64,000 nt of DNA from Pseudomonas viridiflava (lineage in GTDB: Bacteria > Pseudomonadota > Gammaproteobacteria > Pseudomonadales > Pseudomonadaceae), in NCBI RefSeq assembly GCF_900590885.1, contig NZ_UUON01000048.1:310001-374000 (forward strand). The letters run 5' to 3'. Below, piece by piece: positions 1-9,024 of this stretch. The position numbers and the translations under genes are program-made. Every line of letters starts with the position of its first letter. Within the stretch, counting starts at the first letter, position 1. Below the pieces are notes generated by a model. It was given only the letters and a program-made list of their open reading frames with translations, was not told the origin of the DNA and searched no databases.

Positions 1-634
1 CCTTCAGCGGGCGTTGCGGCGTGAAGTAGGCATAGGACGACGGGTTGGCCACCACGTAACGCAGGCTGATGCCTTCGGTTTGCAGCAGCGGGTGGTCGTG
101 GCCGGTGAGGGCGAAACGCTGTACCACCTGGCCGCCACCGGAATGGCCAGCCACTACGATTTCTTTCAGCGCCGGGAACAGTTTGCGATTGCCCAGGTGC
201 TTGATGAGCTGGTCGAGGGCGCCGTAGGAGCTGACCTGGCCGGGGCCGATGGAGGGCTCGCCGGCCATCCAGTCATCGGCTTTCCAGCGCAGCAGCTGGT
301 TGTCCAGGTGGTCGCGTTTTACGTCTGACTCATCCAGAAACTGCGGCGCAATCACCAGGGTACTGTCCGCCAGCCCGGCGTTTTCAGCCGCGTGCTCGCC
401 ACTTTCCAGGTAGGTCATGGCATTGCGCAGGCGACCGTGCACGATGATTAGCGCGCGGGTGACCTGGGGCAGGGGCTTGCTCCAGTCCTGGCTCAAGCCG
501 AGGCTGAGGTCGCCGGCATCCAGGTGGAAACGATCGGGGCTGACCACCTTCACGCCATGGTCTTTCTCGGCGGCCCAGGTGACGGTGGAACAGGTCATCA
601 TCACGCTCAACAGCAAACCCAATCGTTTATTCAT
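1..634 (-). CDS. Secreted alpha/beta hydrolase, 3' end outside the window
   Basis: The visible 211 residues begin MNKRLGLLLSVMM, a signal peptide ending near TWAA, so the product is probably periplasmic or secreted. A nucleophile elbow GHSGGGQ is encoded around 140-160 and an oxyanion-type IIVHGRLRNA segment precedes it, as in the alpha/beta hydrolase fold. The substrate cannot be told. The start codon follows the stop codon of the upstream metallopeptidase gene with no gap (TAA then ATG), so the two are probably translationally coupled. The C-terminus lies beyond the left edge. Confidence 0.8.
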   Translation of the reverse strand, partial: MNKRLGLLLSVMMTCSTVTWAAEKDHGVKVVSPDRFHLDAGDLSLGLSQDWSKPLPQVTRALIIVHGRLRNAMTYLESGEHAAENAGLADSTLVIAPQFLDESDVKRDHLDNQLLRWKADDWMAGEPSIGPGQVSSYGALDQLIKHLGNRKLFPALKEIVVAGHSGGGQVVQRFALTGHDHPLLQTEGISLRYVVANPSSYAYFTPQRPLK

Positions 635-1522
635 TTAAAGGCTCTTGGCGGTAAAGGTGTCGCATTGAGTGATCTGGCCCTGGGCGAAGCCGGCCTTGAA
701 CCAGCGAACCCGCTGTGCCGAGGTGCCGTGGGTAAACGAGTCCGGCACGACGCGCCCTTGACCCTGTTGCTGCAAACGGTCATCGCCGATGGCGTTAGCC
801 GCATTCAGTGCTTCTTCAATGTCGCCGGGCTCCAGCCAGTTCAGGCGCTTTTGCGCGCGGTTGGCCCACACGCCGGCGAAGCAGTCGGCTTGCAGTTCCT
901 GGCGTACCAGCAGGCCGCCGTCGCCTTGCATTTGCCGGCCTTGCTGGCGCGCGGCCTGGATTTTTGCCGAGATGCCGAGCAGCGTCTGCACGTGGTGCCC
1001 GACTTCGTGGGCGATCACGTAGGCCTGGGCGAAGTCGCCGGCGGCCTGGAAGCGTTGCGACATTTCGCGGAAGAAATCCAGGTCCAGATACACCTGCTGG
1101 TCGGCCGGGCAATAGAACGGGCCGCTGGCCGAGGTGGCACCACCGCAGGCCGAATTCACCCGGCCACGGAACAGAATCAGTTTGGGGTTCTTGTAGGCCA
1201 GGCCGTTTTCCTGGAACACCTGGCCCCAGGTGTCTTCGGTATCGCCCAGTACGGCTCGCACGAAATCGGCTTGCTCATCGTTGGCCGGCGGCGCCTGGCG
1301 GGTCTGGGTGCTCACCGACGGCGCCTGTTCCATCTGGCCGGTCAGTTGGCCGAGGATCTGCATCGGGTCCTGGCCGGTCAACCAGCCGATGCCGACGATC
1401 AGCACAATCGCCGTGAGGCTCAGGCCCTTGCCGCCGCCAAAGCGCATGCCGCCACCGCCGCCGCCACTGTCATCGCGGGCGTCCACCACGTTGTCGCTGC
1501 GTCGGCCTTTTTTCCATAGCAT
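635..1522 (-). CDS. ypfJ: YpfJ-family neutral zinc metallopeptidase
   Basis: A 295-residue protein starting MLWKKGRRSDNVVD, with a glycine run, one N-terminal membrane anchor (LSLTAIVLIVGIGWL), and a zinc-binding HEVGH within AYVIAHEVGHHV. This is the layout of the neutral zinc metallopeptidase (YpfJ, DUF2248) family. The 1522 start is chosen over a longer reading because it has an AGAGGA ribosome site and the family's usual N-terminus. It probably forms an operon with the hydrolase directly downstream and perhaps the lipoprotein 70 bp upstream. The physiological substrate is unknown. Confidence 0.9.
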   Translation of the reverse strand: MLWKKGRRSDNVVDARDDSGGGGGGMRFGGGKGLSLTAIVLIVGIGWLTGQDPMQILGQLTGQMEQAPSVSTQTRQAPPANDEQADFVRAVLGDTEDTWGQVFQENGLAYKNPKLILFRGRVNSACGGATSASGPFYCPADQQVYLDLDFFREMSQRFQAAGDFAQAYVIAHEVGHHVQTLLGISAKIQAARQQGRQMQGDGGLLVRQELQADCFAGVWANRAQKRLNWLEPGDIEEALNAANAIGDDRLQQQGQGRVVPDSFTHGTSAQRVRWFKAGFAQGQITQCDTFTAKSL

Positions 1523-1592
1523 GGGGGCAATCCTCTTGTGTGCAGGCAGCAGGGGCGAGCCCGCCAATTCCTACGATAGATGTGTTTAACGC

Positions 1593-2009
1593 TTACTGAC
1601 GGCAATAACCTTCGCCGGTATCGACAATCAGGCACTCTTTTTTATCCGCCAGCCATTTCAGCCCGGTGGCTTCGCCGTCGCCGGCGCGCAGCAGTTGCGG
1701 GCCGTCAGGGCGGGTGAAGGTGATGCCTTCTTCGTTGGCCTGGCCCTTGAAGGTGCCCGAGTCATCGGCGTCGAGGCCGTATTGCATGGTGAGCAAGTAG
1801 TGGCCACGGCCGATGCTGTCGTCCTTGGCGATGCTCAGGTGCAAGCCTTCGACGCCGATCCATTTGCCGACCCATTTATCGGTGGGCGGGTTTGCCGGCA
1901 CCAGGGTGGCTTGCACGGAAGGCGGCGCGGGCTTGGGGGCTTCCTTGGCCTCCTGGTTACAGGCGGTCAGCAGGGCAAGGGTGGAGAGAACAAAGAGGGC
2001 TTTTTTCAT
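1593..2009 (-). CDS. Small lipoprotein of unknown function
   Basis: A 138-residue protein starting MKKALFVLSTLALLTACNQ. The hydrophobic stretch followed by LLTAC is a lipobox, so the mature protein starts at the cysteine and is membrane-anchored. A proline-rich linker (PKPAPPS) leads to a small domain with WVGKWIGVEG and a C-terminal pair of cysteines (KKECLIVDTGEGYC). A longer reading from 2042 would place residues before the signal peptide, so I reject it. I do not recognise a functional family. It precedes ypfJ on the same strand. Confidence 0.75.
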   Translation of the reverse strand: MKKALFVLSTLALLTACNQEAKEAPKPAPPSVQATLVPANPPTDKWVGKWIGVEGLHLSIAKDDSIGRGHYLLTMQYGLDADDSGTFKGQANEEGITFTRPDGPQLLRAGDGEATGLKWLADKKECLIVDTGEGYCRQ

Positions 2010-2186
2010 AGCAACTGGCCTTGGTTGAAAAGTGTACAGCACGGGGGTTGGCGTGCAGCTTTGGACTCGAATCCGGTGATTTAGTGCGCTGTTCGCACGC
2101 TGTTTGGTTATGCTCTTGGGGCAGACGCATGCCCGGCTGCTAGATTACCGGGTTGAATGCCCCCGCGTGCCACGCAAGAGAATTCA

Positions 2187-3065
2187 ATGACTGTCAGCAC
2201 CCCCCTTTCCGGCGTCAACCATCCTTTCAAAGGCATCTTGCTGATTGTGTTGGCGACGTTCCTGTTTTCCAGCCATGACGCGCTGTCCAAATACCTGGCC
2301 GGCTTCTACCCGATCGTGATGGTAGTGTGGGCGCGCTACCTGGTGCACACCTTGCTGATGGCCGGGATCTTCCTGCCGCAATCGGGCTTGCGCGTGCTGC
2401 GCAGCAAGCGCCCGGGGATGCAGGTGGTGCGCGCCTTGTGCCTGTTGGGCACCAGCCTGTTTTTCACCGCGGCGCTGCATTACATCCCGTTGGCGGAGGC
2501 CACGGCGGTGAACTTCCTCGCGCCGATCCTGGTGACGGCGCTGTCGGTGCCGCTGCTGGGCGAGCATGTGACGCGCGGCCAGTGGCTGGCGGTGATCTGC
2601 GGGTTTGTCGGCGTGCTGGTGATCATCCACCCCGGCGGCGAGCTGTTCACTCCGGCGGTGCTGCTGCCGCTGTGCTCGGCGCTGTTCTTCTGCTTTTACC
2701 AGTTGCTCACGCGCATCCTCAGCCAATACGACACGCCGACCACCAGCAACTTCTTCGCCGGGCTGTGCAATACCTTGGTGATGAGCGCGATGGTGCCGTT
2801 CTTCTGGCAGATCCCGACTCTCTGGCATGGCGTGTTGATGCTGGCGCTGGGCACCTGCGGGATGACCGCGCACTTGATGCTGACGCAGGCGTTCCGCTTT
2901 GCGGCGCCGGCCTTGCTGGCACCGTTCGGCTATTGCCAGATCGTGTTTGCGGGGTTGTTGGGTTGGCTGGTGTTCAGCCATACCCCCGATGTGACCACGG
3001 TGGTCGGCATCGGGGTGATCTGCATGAGCGGGTTGGCCGCTGCCTGGCAGCAGCGGCGCAGATAG
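2187..3065 (+). CDS. EamA/DMT-family permease
   Basis: A 292-residue protein with about ten hydrophobic helices in two repeated halves, the layout of the EamA drug/metabolite transporter family. The start at 2187 (MTVSTPLSG) has an upstream AAGAGAA. Early residues read FLFSSHDALSKYLAGFYP, and helix 3-4 reads PLAEATAVNFLAPI, both typical of this family. The substrate is unknown. It converges on the MFS gene downstream with 13 bp between the stop codons, leaving no room for a separate terminator. Confidence 0.88.
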   Translation: MTVSTPLSGVNHPFKGILLIVLATFLFSSHDALSKYLAGFYPIVMVVWARYLVHTLLMAGIFLPQSGLRVLRSKRPGMQVVRALCLLGTSLFFTAALHYIPLAEATAVNFLAPILVTALSVPLLGEHVTRGQWLAVICGFVGVLVIIHPGGELFTPAVLLPLCSALFFCFYQLLTRILSQYDTPTTSNFFAGLCNTLVMSAMVPFFWQIPTLWHGVLMLALGTCGMTAHLMLTQAFRFAAPALLAPFGYCQIVFAGLLGWLVFSHTPDVTTVVGIGVICMSGLAAAWQQRRR

Positions 3066-3078
3066 CTCAGGGGGTAGC

Positions 3079-4413
3079 TCAGACGTCTACGGTAGGAATC
3101 TTGCGCGGCGCCATGAAGTACATCCAGGTCAGCGCAATGAAGTACATCGCCGGGATCAGGGTGAACAACACGGTGTAGTTGTTGTTGGTCACCGTGAGGA
3201 TATGCCCGACGATCTGGGTCATGAACATGCCGCCGATGGCCGCGCACATGCCGCCAAAGCCGAACACCGTGCTCATCATGTGCTTGGGCGTGTAGTCCAT
3301 CACCAGGCTCCAGATGTTGGCGGTCCAGGCCTGGTGCGCGCCGATGGCCAGGGAGATGGCAAACACCGCGACCCACAGCTGGCTGGAGCCGGCCGCCATG
3401 ATCACGCCGACGATGCAGCAGGCGAACAGCAGCATCGACAACAGCCGCGCCTTGATCGAGTTCATCCCACGGCCGATCAGGAATGAAGACAGAATCCCCC
3501 CACCGACACTGCCGAAATCGGCTGTCAGATAGATGATGATCAGCGGGATACCCATCTGCGTCACGTTGATGCCCAGGTTGTATTGCTGGTTCAGGAACGG
3601 CGGCAGCCAATACAGGTAGAACCAGAACACCGGCGCGGTCAGCGAGTAGGCGATGGCGAAGGCCCAGGTGCCGCGCATGCGCAGGATGCGGCTGAACGGT
3701 ACGCGCGGCTGTTCCGGTTCGACCTCCTGTTGCACGTAGTCCAGTTCGGATTGTTTTACGGTCGGGTGGTCTTCCGGGTTGTAGTACTTCAGGCCCCAGA
3801 ACAGCAACCAGATACCGCCGAGTGCCGACATGCACAGGAACGCGGCTTGCCAGCCCCATACGTGCAGGATCAGCGGCAGCAGCATCGGCGTCATCATCGC
3901 GCCGACGTTGGTACCGGCGTTGAAGATACCGGTGGCCACCGCGCGCTCACCGGCGGGGAACCACAGGCGGGTGGTCTTGACGCAGGCCGGGTAGTTGGCG
4001 GCTTCGGTCAACCCGAGGATAAAGCGGCACACCATAAAGCCCACCGCCGAGGTGGCCAGGCCGTGGGCGCCGGTGGCCAGGCTCCACAGCAGCACCGCGC
4101 AGAAGAACACGCGTTTCACGCCGACCTTGTCGATCAGGCGGCCTTGCAGCACAAAGCCGATGGCGTAGCCGACCTGGAACCAGAAGTTGATGTTGGCGTA
4201 GTCCATCGCCGTCCAGCTCATCTCTTTGGCGAGGATGGGCTGCATCACGCCCAAGGCGGCGCGGTCGATGTAGTTGAGCGTCGTGGCGAAGAACACCAGG
4301 GCCAGCATGCCCCAGCGAGTTTTACCCACGGCCAGGGCGCCGCGGATCTTGTCGCCGATGCCGGCGTGCGGGGTGCCAGGGCGCGCGGCCAGGGCGGAAT
4401 TTTGCAGAGGCAT
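3079..4413 (-). CDS. MFS permease of the anion:cation symporter family, probably for quinate or shikimate
   Basis: A 444-residue, 12-helix major facilitator with the ACS-family segment ATTLNYIDRAALGVMQP in helix 1 and GRLIDKVGVKRVF in the loop between helices 2 and 3. It is divergent from quiC and shares its 233-bp intergenic region, which contains a TetR-type palindrome. The gene order matches the P. aeruginosa PA0241-PA0245 region. From that context I infer uptake of quinate, shikimate or a related acid; the sequence alone does not fix the substrate. Confidence 0.87.
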   Translation of the reverse strand: MPLQNSALAARPGTPHAGIGDKIRGALAVGKTRWGMLALVFFATTLNYIDRAALGVMQPILAKEMSWTAMDYANINFWFQVGYAIGFVLQGRLIDKVGVKRVFFCAVLLWSLATGAHGLATSAVGFMVCRFILGLTEAANYPACVKTTRLWFPAGERAVATGIFNAGTNVGAMMTPMLLPLILHVWGWQAAFLCMSALGGIWLLFWGLKYYNPEDHPTVKQSELDYVQQEVEPEQPRVPFSRILRMRGTWAFAIAYSLTAPVFWFYLYWLPPFLNQQYNLGINVTQMGIPLIIIYLTADFGSVGGGILSSFLIGRGMNSIKARLLSMLLFACCIVGVIMAAGSSQLWVAVFAISLAIGAHQAWTANIWSLVMDYTPKHMMSTVFGFGGMCAAIGGMFMTQIVGHILTVTNNNYTVLFTLIPAMYFIALTWMYFMAPRKIPTVDV

Positions 4414-4552
4414 GAGGTCGTACCCGTTTTTTGAAATTTTTATGGTGTGTTCTGGGTCTTTTTTTAACGCGGGTTGCGGAATCGATGGTGCGCAGTGGTT
4501 AAAAAATCGTCAATTCGCCAAAGCGGCTTAGTGTTCGATAATCGCACCAAAA

Positions 4553-4566
4553 ACTAACCGGTTCGT
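4553..4566. promoter_or_regulatory. Candidate TetR operator, quiC/MFS divergent promoter
   Basis: ACTAACCGGTTCGT is a 14-bp imperfect palindrome (ACTAACC against ACGAACC). It lies 80 bp before quiC and 140 bp before the divergent permease. An 11/14 match, also palindromic, occurs before aroQ at 8759-8772. The TetR gene at 6626 lies in the same cluster and is the likely binder. Confidence 0.55.
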
Positions 4567-4646
4567 ACATTTTAATTGCTGTGAACAGTTTAGCGGCCAA
4601 TAATTTGCCGTAAATAAGACGAGCCTCAAAATGCCGGGAGTCGCCC

Positions 4647-6548
4647 ATGCAACGTTCCATTGCCACTGTTTCCTTGAGCGGCACCCTGCCGGAAAAGCTC
4701 GAAGCCATTGCCGCCGCCGGGTTCGATGGGGTCGAGATCTTTGAAAACGACCTGTTGTATTACGACGGCAGCCCTCGAGAAGTTAGGCAGATGTGTGCCG
4801 ACCTCGGCATTGCGATCACCTTGTTCCAGCCGTTTCGCGACTTTGAAGGCTGCCGCCGCGACCGCCTGGCGCGCAACCTGGAGCGCGCCGAGCGCAAGTT
4901 CGACCTGATGCAGGAACTGGGCACCGACCTGGTGCTGGTGTGCAGCAACGCCTCGGCCGACTCGGTGGGCGATGAGCGCATTTTGCTCGATGACCTTAGC
5001 CTGCTGGCCGAACACGCTGGCCGCCGTGGCTTGCGCATCGGCTATGAAGCGCTGGCCTGGGGTAAACATGTGAATACTTGGCAACAGGTGTGGAACCTGG
5101 TGCGCCAGGTCGATCACCCCAGCCTGGGCGTGTTGCTCGACAGCTTCCACACCCTGTCGCTCAAGGGCGACCCGAGCGCCATCGCCGAGATCCCCGGCGA
5201 TAAGATTTTTTTTGTGCAAATGGCCGACGCACCGATCCTGGCCATGGACGTGCTGGAGTGGAGCCGGCATTTTCGCTGCTTCCCCGGCCAGGGCGAGTTC
5301 GACCTGGCGGGCTTCCTCGCGCCGATCATCCAGAGCGGCTACACCGGGCCGTTGTCCCTGGAAATCTTCAACGATGGCTTCCGCGCCGCGCCGACCCGCG
5401 CGAATGCGGCCGATGGCTTGCGTTCGCTGCTGTACCTGGAAGAAAAAACCCGTCAGCGCCTGGCCGAGCAAGCACCTGCCGTGCCGGTGGATATCCTCTT
5501 CGAAACGCCGCCGGCGAGTGAATACGACGGCATTGAATTCCTTGAATTCGCCGTGGATGAAAGCCTCGGCGCCAAACTGACCCACTGGCTGGAACGCCTG
5601 GGTTTTGCCAAGGCGGGCCAGCATCGCTCGAAGAATGTGAGCCTGTTGCGCCAGGGTGATATCAACCTGATCCTCAACTGCGAACCCTATTCCTTTGCCC
5701 ACAACTTTTTCGAGGCCCATGGGCCGTCGTTGTGCGCCACGGCGATTCGGGTCAAGGACAGCGCCAAGGCCCTGGAGCGGGCGGTGGCCTACAAGGGCCA
5801 GCCGTATCGCGGCCTGGTCGGGCCCAACGAGCTGGAGCTGGCGGCGGTGCGTGCGCCGGACGGCAGCCTGATTTATCTGGTGGATCAGAGCGCCGGCGGC
5901 ATCTACGACACCGACTTCACCCTGCAATCGGCCAGCACCGCCGGCGGTGGCTTGCTGCGCATCGACCATATGGCCATGGCGCTGCCGGCCGACAGCCTCG
6001 ACAGCTGGGTGCTGTTTTACAAGAGCCTGCTGGATTTCGAAGCGGACGACGAAGTGGTGCTGCCCGACCCTTATGGCCTGGTCAAAAGCCGCGCACTGCG
6101 CAGCCGTTGCAGTTCGATCCGCCTGCCGCTGAATATTTCCGAGAACCGCAACACCGCCATTTCCCACGCGCTTTCGAGCTATCGCGGCTCGGGCGTGCAC
6201 CACATTGCCTTCGACTGCGCGGATATTTTCGCCGAGGTGCGCCGGGCCAAGGAGGCCGGGGTGCCGTTGCTGGATATCCCGCTCAACTACTACGACGACC
6301 TGGCCGCGCGTTTTGATTTTGACGACGAGTTCCTCAGCGAGCTGGCGTACTACAACGTGCTGTACGACCGTGACGCCCAGGGCGGTGAGTTGTTTCACGT
6401 CTACACCGAGCCGTTTGAAGGGCGGTTTTTCTTCGAGATCATTCAGCGCAAAAACGGCTACGCCGGTTATGGCGCGGCCAACGTGGCGGTGCGCCTGGCC
6501 GCCATGGCCAAGTCACGCAGCGGCGCGGCGCGCCAGGCGCGGTTATAA
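4647..6548 (+). CDS. quiC: 3-dehydroshikimate dehydratase fused to an HPPD-like domain
   Basis: A 633-residue two-domain protein. Residues 1 to about 280 form a sugar-isomerase-type TIM barrel that converts 3-dehydroshikimate to protocatechuate. The part from about 290 to the end is a VOC/4-hydroxyphenylpyruvate dioxygenase-like domain. It keeps a possible facial triad: His in RIDHMAM, His in GVHHIAF, Glu in FFEIIQRK. This is the bacterial QuiC1 fusion type of Pseudomonas. GGGAG lies upstream of the ATG. With dehydroquinase and shikimate dehydrogenase nearby, it channels quinate/shikimate into the beta-ketoadipate pathway. Confidence 0.92.
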   Translation: MQRSIATVSLSGTLPEKLEAIAAAGFDGVEIFENDLLYYDGSPREVRQMCADLGIAITLFQPFRDFEGCRRDRLARNLERAERKFDLMQELGTDLVLVCSNASADSVGDERILLDDLSLLAEHAGRRGLRIGYEALAWGKHVNTWQQVWNLVRQVDHPSLGVLLDSFHTLSLKGDPSAIAEIPGDKIFFVQMADAPILAMDVLEWSRHFRCFPGQGEFDLAGFLAPIIQSGYTGPLSLEIFNDGFRAAPTRANAADGLRSLLYLEEKTRQRLAEQAPAVPVDILFETPPASEYDGIEFLEFAVDESLGAKLTHWLERLGFAKAGQHRSKNVSLLRQGDINLILNCEPYSFAHNFFEAHGPSLCATAIRVKDSAKALERAVAYKGQPYRGLVGPNELELAAVRAPDGSLIYLVDQSAGGIYDTDFTLQSASTAGGGLLRIDHMAMALPADSLDSWVLFYKSLLDFEADDEVVLPDPYGLVKSRALRSRCSSIRLPLNISENRNTAISHALSSYRGSGVHHIAFDCADIFAEVRRAKEAGVPLLDIPLNYYDDLAARFDFDDEFLSELAYYNVLYDRDAQGGELFHVYTEPFEGRFFFEIIQRKNGYAGYGAANVAVRLAAMAKSRSGAARQARL

Positions 6549-6625
6549 CGGCTGGCCAGGTGCTTCCTTCGGGGAGCGCCGCGGCCCATAATCACCGCCT
6601 GCATAACAATGGCCGTGAGCGCACC

Positions 6626-7291
6626 ATGACCTCGAGTCCCGAACTCCCCGCGGTGTCAGACGCACCGCGCAAGAGTCGTAAGAACAACCCGGAAAAGACC
6701 CGCGAAAACATCCTGCAGGAAGCTGTTGTCGAGTTTGTGCAGCAGGGCCTGTCCGGCGCTCGCGTGGACGCGATTGCCGAGCGCATCCACACCTCCAAAC
6801 GCATGATCTATTACTACTTCGGCAGCAAGGAGCAGTTGTACGTCGAGGTGCTGGAGAAGCTCTACGGCGACATCCGCAACACCGAAACCCGCATGAACCT
6901 CACCGCCCTGGAGCCGCGTGAAGCGATCCGTCGGCTGGTGGAATTCACCTTTGATCACCATGACCAGAACGTGGATTTCGTGCGCATCGTCAGTATCGAA
7001 AATATCCACAATGCCGAGTACGTGAAGCGCTCGGATTCGATCAAGGCGATGAACAGCAATATCCTCGAGGCGCTGGGTACGACGTTGCGGCGCGGGGCCG
7101 AGATGGGTTTGTTTCGTGAGGGGTTGGAGCCGTTGGACGTGCATCTGCTGATCAACTCGTTCAGCTTTTACCGGGTGTCCAACCGCCATACGTTCAGTGA
7201 GATTTTTCAGATCGAACTGTCGGATGAGGCGGTTAAACAGCGGCATCGAGAGATGATCTGTGAGTCGGTGATGCGTTACTTGCAGGCCTGA
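6626..7291 (+). CDS. TetR-family regulator of the quinate/shikimate cluster
   Basis: A 221-residue regulator. Residues 15-70 form a TetR helix-turn-helix (KTRENILQEA, RIHTSKRMIYYYFGSKEQLY), followed by an all-helical ligand domain. I start it at 6626 (MTSSPELPAV); an in-frame start 66 bp upstream is possible but adds an unusual tail. It lies between quiC and the shikimate dehydrogenase gene, like PA0243 in P. aeruginosa. The paired palindromes at 4553 and 8759 are plausible targets. Activator or repressor action cannot be read from sequence. Confidence 0.9.
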   Translation: MTSSPELPAVSDAPRKSRKNNPEKTRENILQEAVVEFVQQGLSGARVDAIAERIHTSKRMIYYYFGSKEQLYVEVLEKLYGDIRNTETRMNLTALEPREAIRRLVEFTFDHHDQNVDFVRIVSIENIHNAEYVKRSDSIKAMNSNILEALGTTLRRGAEMGLFREGLEPLDVHLLINSFSFYRVSNRHTFSEIFQIELSDEAVKQRHREMICESVMRYLQA

Positions 7292-7314
7292 GTATTCAGG
7301 TTGGAATGCAATTT

Positions 7315-7406
7315 ATGTGGGAGGGGGCTTGCCCCCGATTGCAGTGGGTCAGCCAGCACAGATTCAGCTGAAACATCGCTATCTGGGGCAAGCCCCCTCC
7401 CACATT
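7315..7406. repeat. REPIN (paired inverted REP repeats)
   Basis: Two inverted copies of the GTGGGAGGGGGCTTGCCCCC-type REP unit flank about 45 bp, ending AGCCCCCTCCCACA. The pair sits between the convergent tetR and shikimate dehydrogenase genes, where it could also stop transcription. It matches the REPIN architecture described in P. fluorescens. Confidence 0.9.
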
Positions 7407-7424
7407 TGACCTCTGTTCCTTCAG

Positions 7425-8273
7425 TCAGCAATTCATGGCTTGGAAGTGCGCCAACATGCGCTGCGCATCCGGCACCTCGCCACTGAACAACTCAAACGCC
7501 TTCACCGCCTGAAACACCGCCATATTGCCGCCATCCAGGGTGCGGCAGCCCAAGGCGCGGGCATCGCGCAGCAGTTCGGTTTCCAGCGGGAAGTACACGA
7601 TCTCCGCGACCCACAATTGCGCCCGCAGCAGGCTGGCGGGTACGGGGGTGCCTGGCAGTTTGGCCATGCCCATCGGCGTGGTATTGACCACACCATCGGC
7701 CTCGGCCACGGCGTTTTCCAGGTGCTGGCCGACCTGGGCGCGACCGGCGCCGAAACGCTGGGCCAGGTTGTCCACAAGGTCGCGGGCGCGGGTTACGTCC
7801 ACGTCGAAAATACTCAGGTATTCGACCCCTTCGGCCAGCAGCGCATGGGCCACTGCTGCGCCTGCACCGCCGGCCCCCATCTGCACCACGCGCTGGCGCG
7901 GTACATCATTCAGGTTGCGCCGGAAACCCTCGGCGAAACCCAGGCAGTCGGTGTTGTGGCCGATGCGTTTGCCGTCCTTGAACACCACCGTATTCACCGC
8001 GCCGATGCCGCGAGCCTCGTCGGATAAATCATCGAGCAAGGGCAGGATTGCCTGCTTGCACGGGTAGGTAATGTTCAGCCCGGTGAAGTGCATCAACTCG
8101 GCGGCGTCCAGCAGGTCGGGCAGGGCGTTGATGTTCAGTTGCAGCGGCTCCAGGTCAATCAGCTGGTACAGGTAGCGCAGGCCCTGGGCGTCACCTTCCT
8201 GCTCATGCAGGGCCGGGGTGCGCGAGGCCTGGATCCCGGCGCCGATCAGGCCGGCGAGAATGCGCGGTTTCAT
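7425..8273 (-). CDS. Shikimate/quinate dehydrogenase, AroE family
   Basis: A 282-residue NAD(P)-dependent dehydrogenase. The N-terminal half has [17 protein letters not shown] and [10 protein letters not shown], the substrate-binding lysine region, and the C-terminal Rossmann part has [14 protein letters not shown]. It overlaps the upstream dehydroquinase gene by four bases, so they are co-transcribed. It resembles the PA0244 type, a second AroE paralogue linked to quinate/shikimate catabolism, rather than the biosynthetic aroE. Cofactor and substrate preference are not settled by the sequence. Confidence 0.88.
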   Translation of the reverse strand: MKPRILAGLIGAGIQASRTPALHEQEGDAQGLRYLYQLIDLEPLQLNINALPDLLDAAELMHFTGLNITYPCKQAILPLLDDLSDEARGIGAVNTVVFKDGKRIGHNTDCLGFAEGFRRNLNDVPRQRVVQMGAGGAGAAVAHALLAEGVEYLSIFDVDVTRARDLVDNLAQRFGAGRAQVGQHLENAVAEADGVVNTTPMGMAKLPGTPVPASLLRAQLWVAEIVYFPLETELLRDARALGCRTLDGGNMAVFQAVKAFELFSGEVPDAQRMLAHFQAMNC

Positions 8274-8719
8274 TGCGCCGACCCTTTGAACAACTGGCTG
8301 AAATGTTCCAGGGCCAGGTGATAGCCATGGCTGCCGAAACCCGCAAGCACGGCCTTGGCGATGGGCGACACGAATGAGTGATGTCGAAACGCTTCACGCG
8401 CATGCACGTTGGATAAATGCACCTCGATCACCGGCACTTCACTGGCCACCAGCGCGTCACGAATGGCCACCGAGGTGTGGGTCCAGGCTGCCGGGTTGAT
8501 CACGATACCGGCGCAGCGGGCGCGGGCGCCGTGGATCCAGTCGAGCAGTTCGCCTTCGTGGTTGGTCTGGCGAAATTCGATTTTCAGGCCGAGTTTTTCC
8601 GCGCTACGCCCGCACAAGGCGGCGACGTCGGCCAGGGTTTCATGGCCATAGGTGGCGGGCTCGCGGGTGCCGAGCAGGTTGAGGTTGGGGCCGTTGAGCA
8701 CCAGCACGATAGGCGGCAT
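8270..8719 (-). CDS. aroQ: Type II 3-dehydroquinate dehydratase
   Basis: A 149-residue protein with the full type II dehydroquinase signature: [13 protein letters not shown] at the start with the flexible-loop Arg and Tyr (ATYG), then [14 protein letters not shown], then NPAAWTHTS and [16 protein letters not shown]. It interconverts dehydroquinate and dehydroshikimate. It is the first gene of a two-gene unit with the shikimate dehydrogenase (ATGA overlap). A palindrome 40 bp upstream resembles the one upstream of quiC, suggesting shared control. Confidence 0.95.
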   Translation of the reverse strand: MPPIVLVLNGPNLNLLGTREPATYGHETLADVAALCGRSAEKLGLKIEFRQTNHEGELLDWIHGARARCAGIVINPAAWTHTSVAIRDALVASEVPVIEVHLSNVHAREAFRHHSFVSPIAKAVLAGFGSHGYHLALEHFSQLFKGSAQ

Positions 8720-8758
8720 AGGGGGATCTCCACAGTTCTTGTTAGTTGTGGGGATAAA

Positions 8759-8772
8759 ATGTACCGGATAGT
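8759..8772. promoter_or_regulatory. Candidate TetR operator before aroQ
   Basis: On the minus strand this reads ACTATCCGGTACAT, identical at 11 of 14 positions to ACTAACCGGTTCGT at 4553-4566 and also palindromic around CCGG. It lies 40 bp upstream of the aroQ start. The rest of 8773-9024 holds no convincing gene. Confidence 0.5.
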
Positions 8773-9024
8773 TAATTTGGTCAATTGAAGCGCGGATTTC
8801 TGCGTGGGATTTGTTCGATTAACGAACATTTATTACGCGGGGTTACCGGGCATGCACGATTCCCTGGCCGATCCAGAGATTGGCATGAGTGGTTACAACC
8901 CGGTGTTCGACGGGTTGTTCGTCGTTACTACGCTGTGAAAACGCTTCGCGATTCTGGAGCCGATTGTCGGGTGCCATGGGGAAAATTGTTACCTGGCAGA
9001 GATTAACCTAACGGATGGGTTACG

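Noticed and set aside
8785-9006. A 73-residue frame between aroQ and the DUF4160 gene
   Set aside because: No ribosome site, low-complexity translation, and it overlaps the presumed promoter region.
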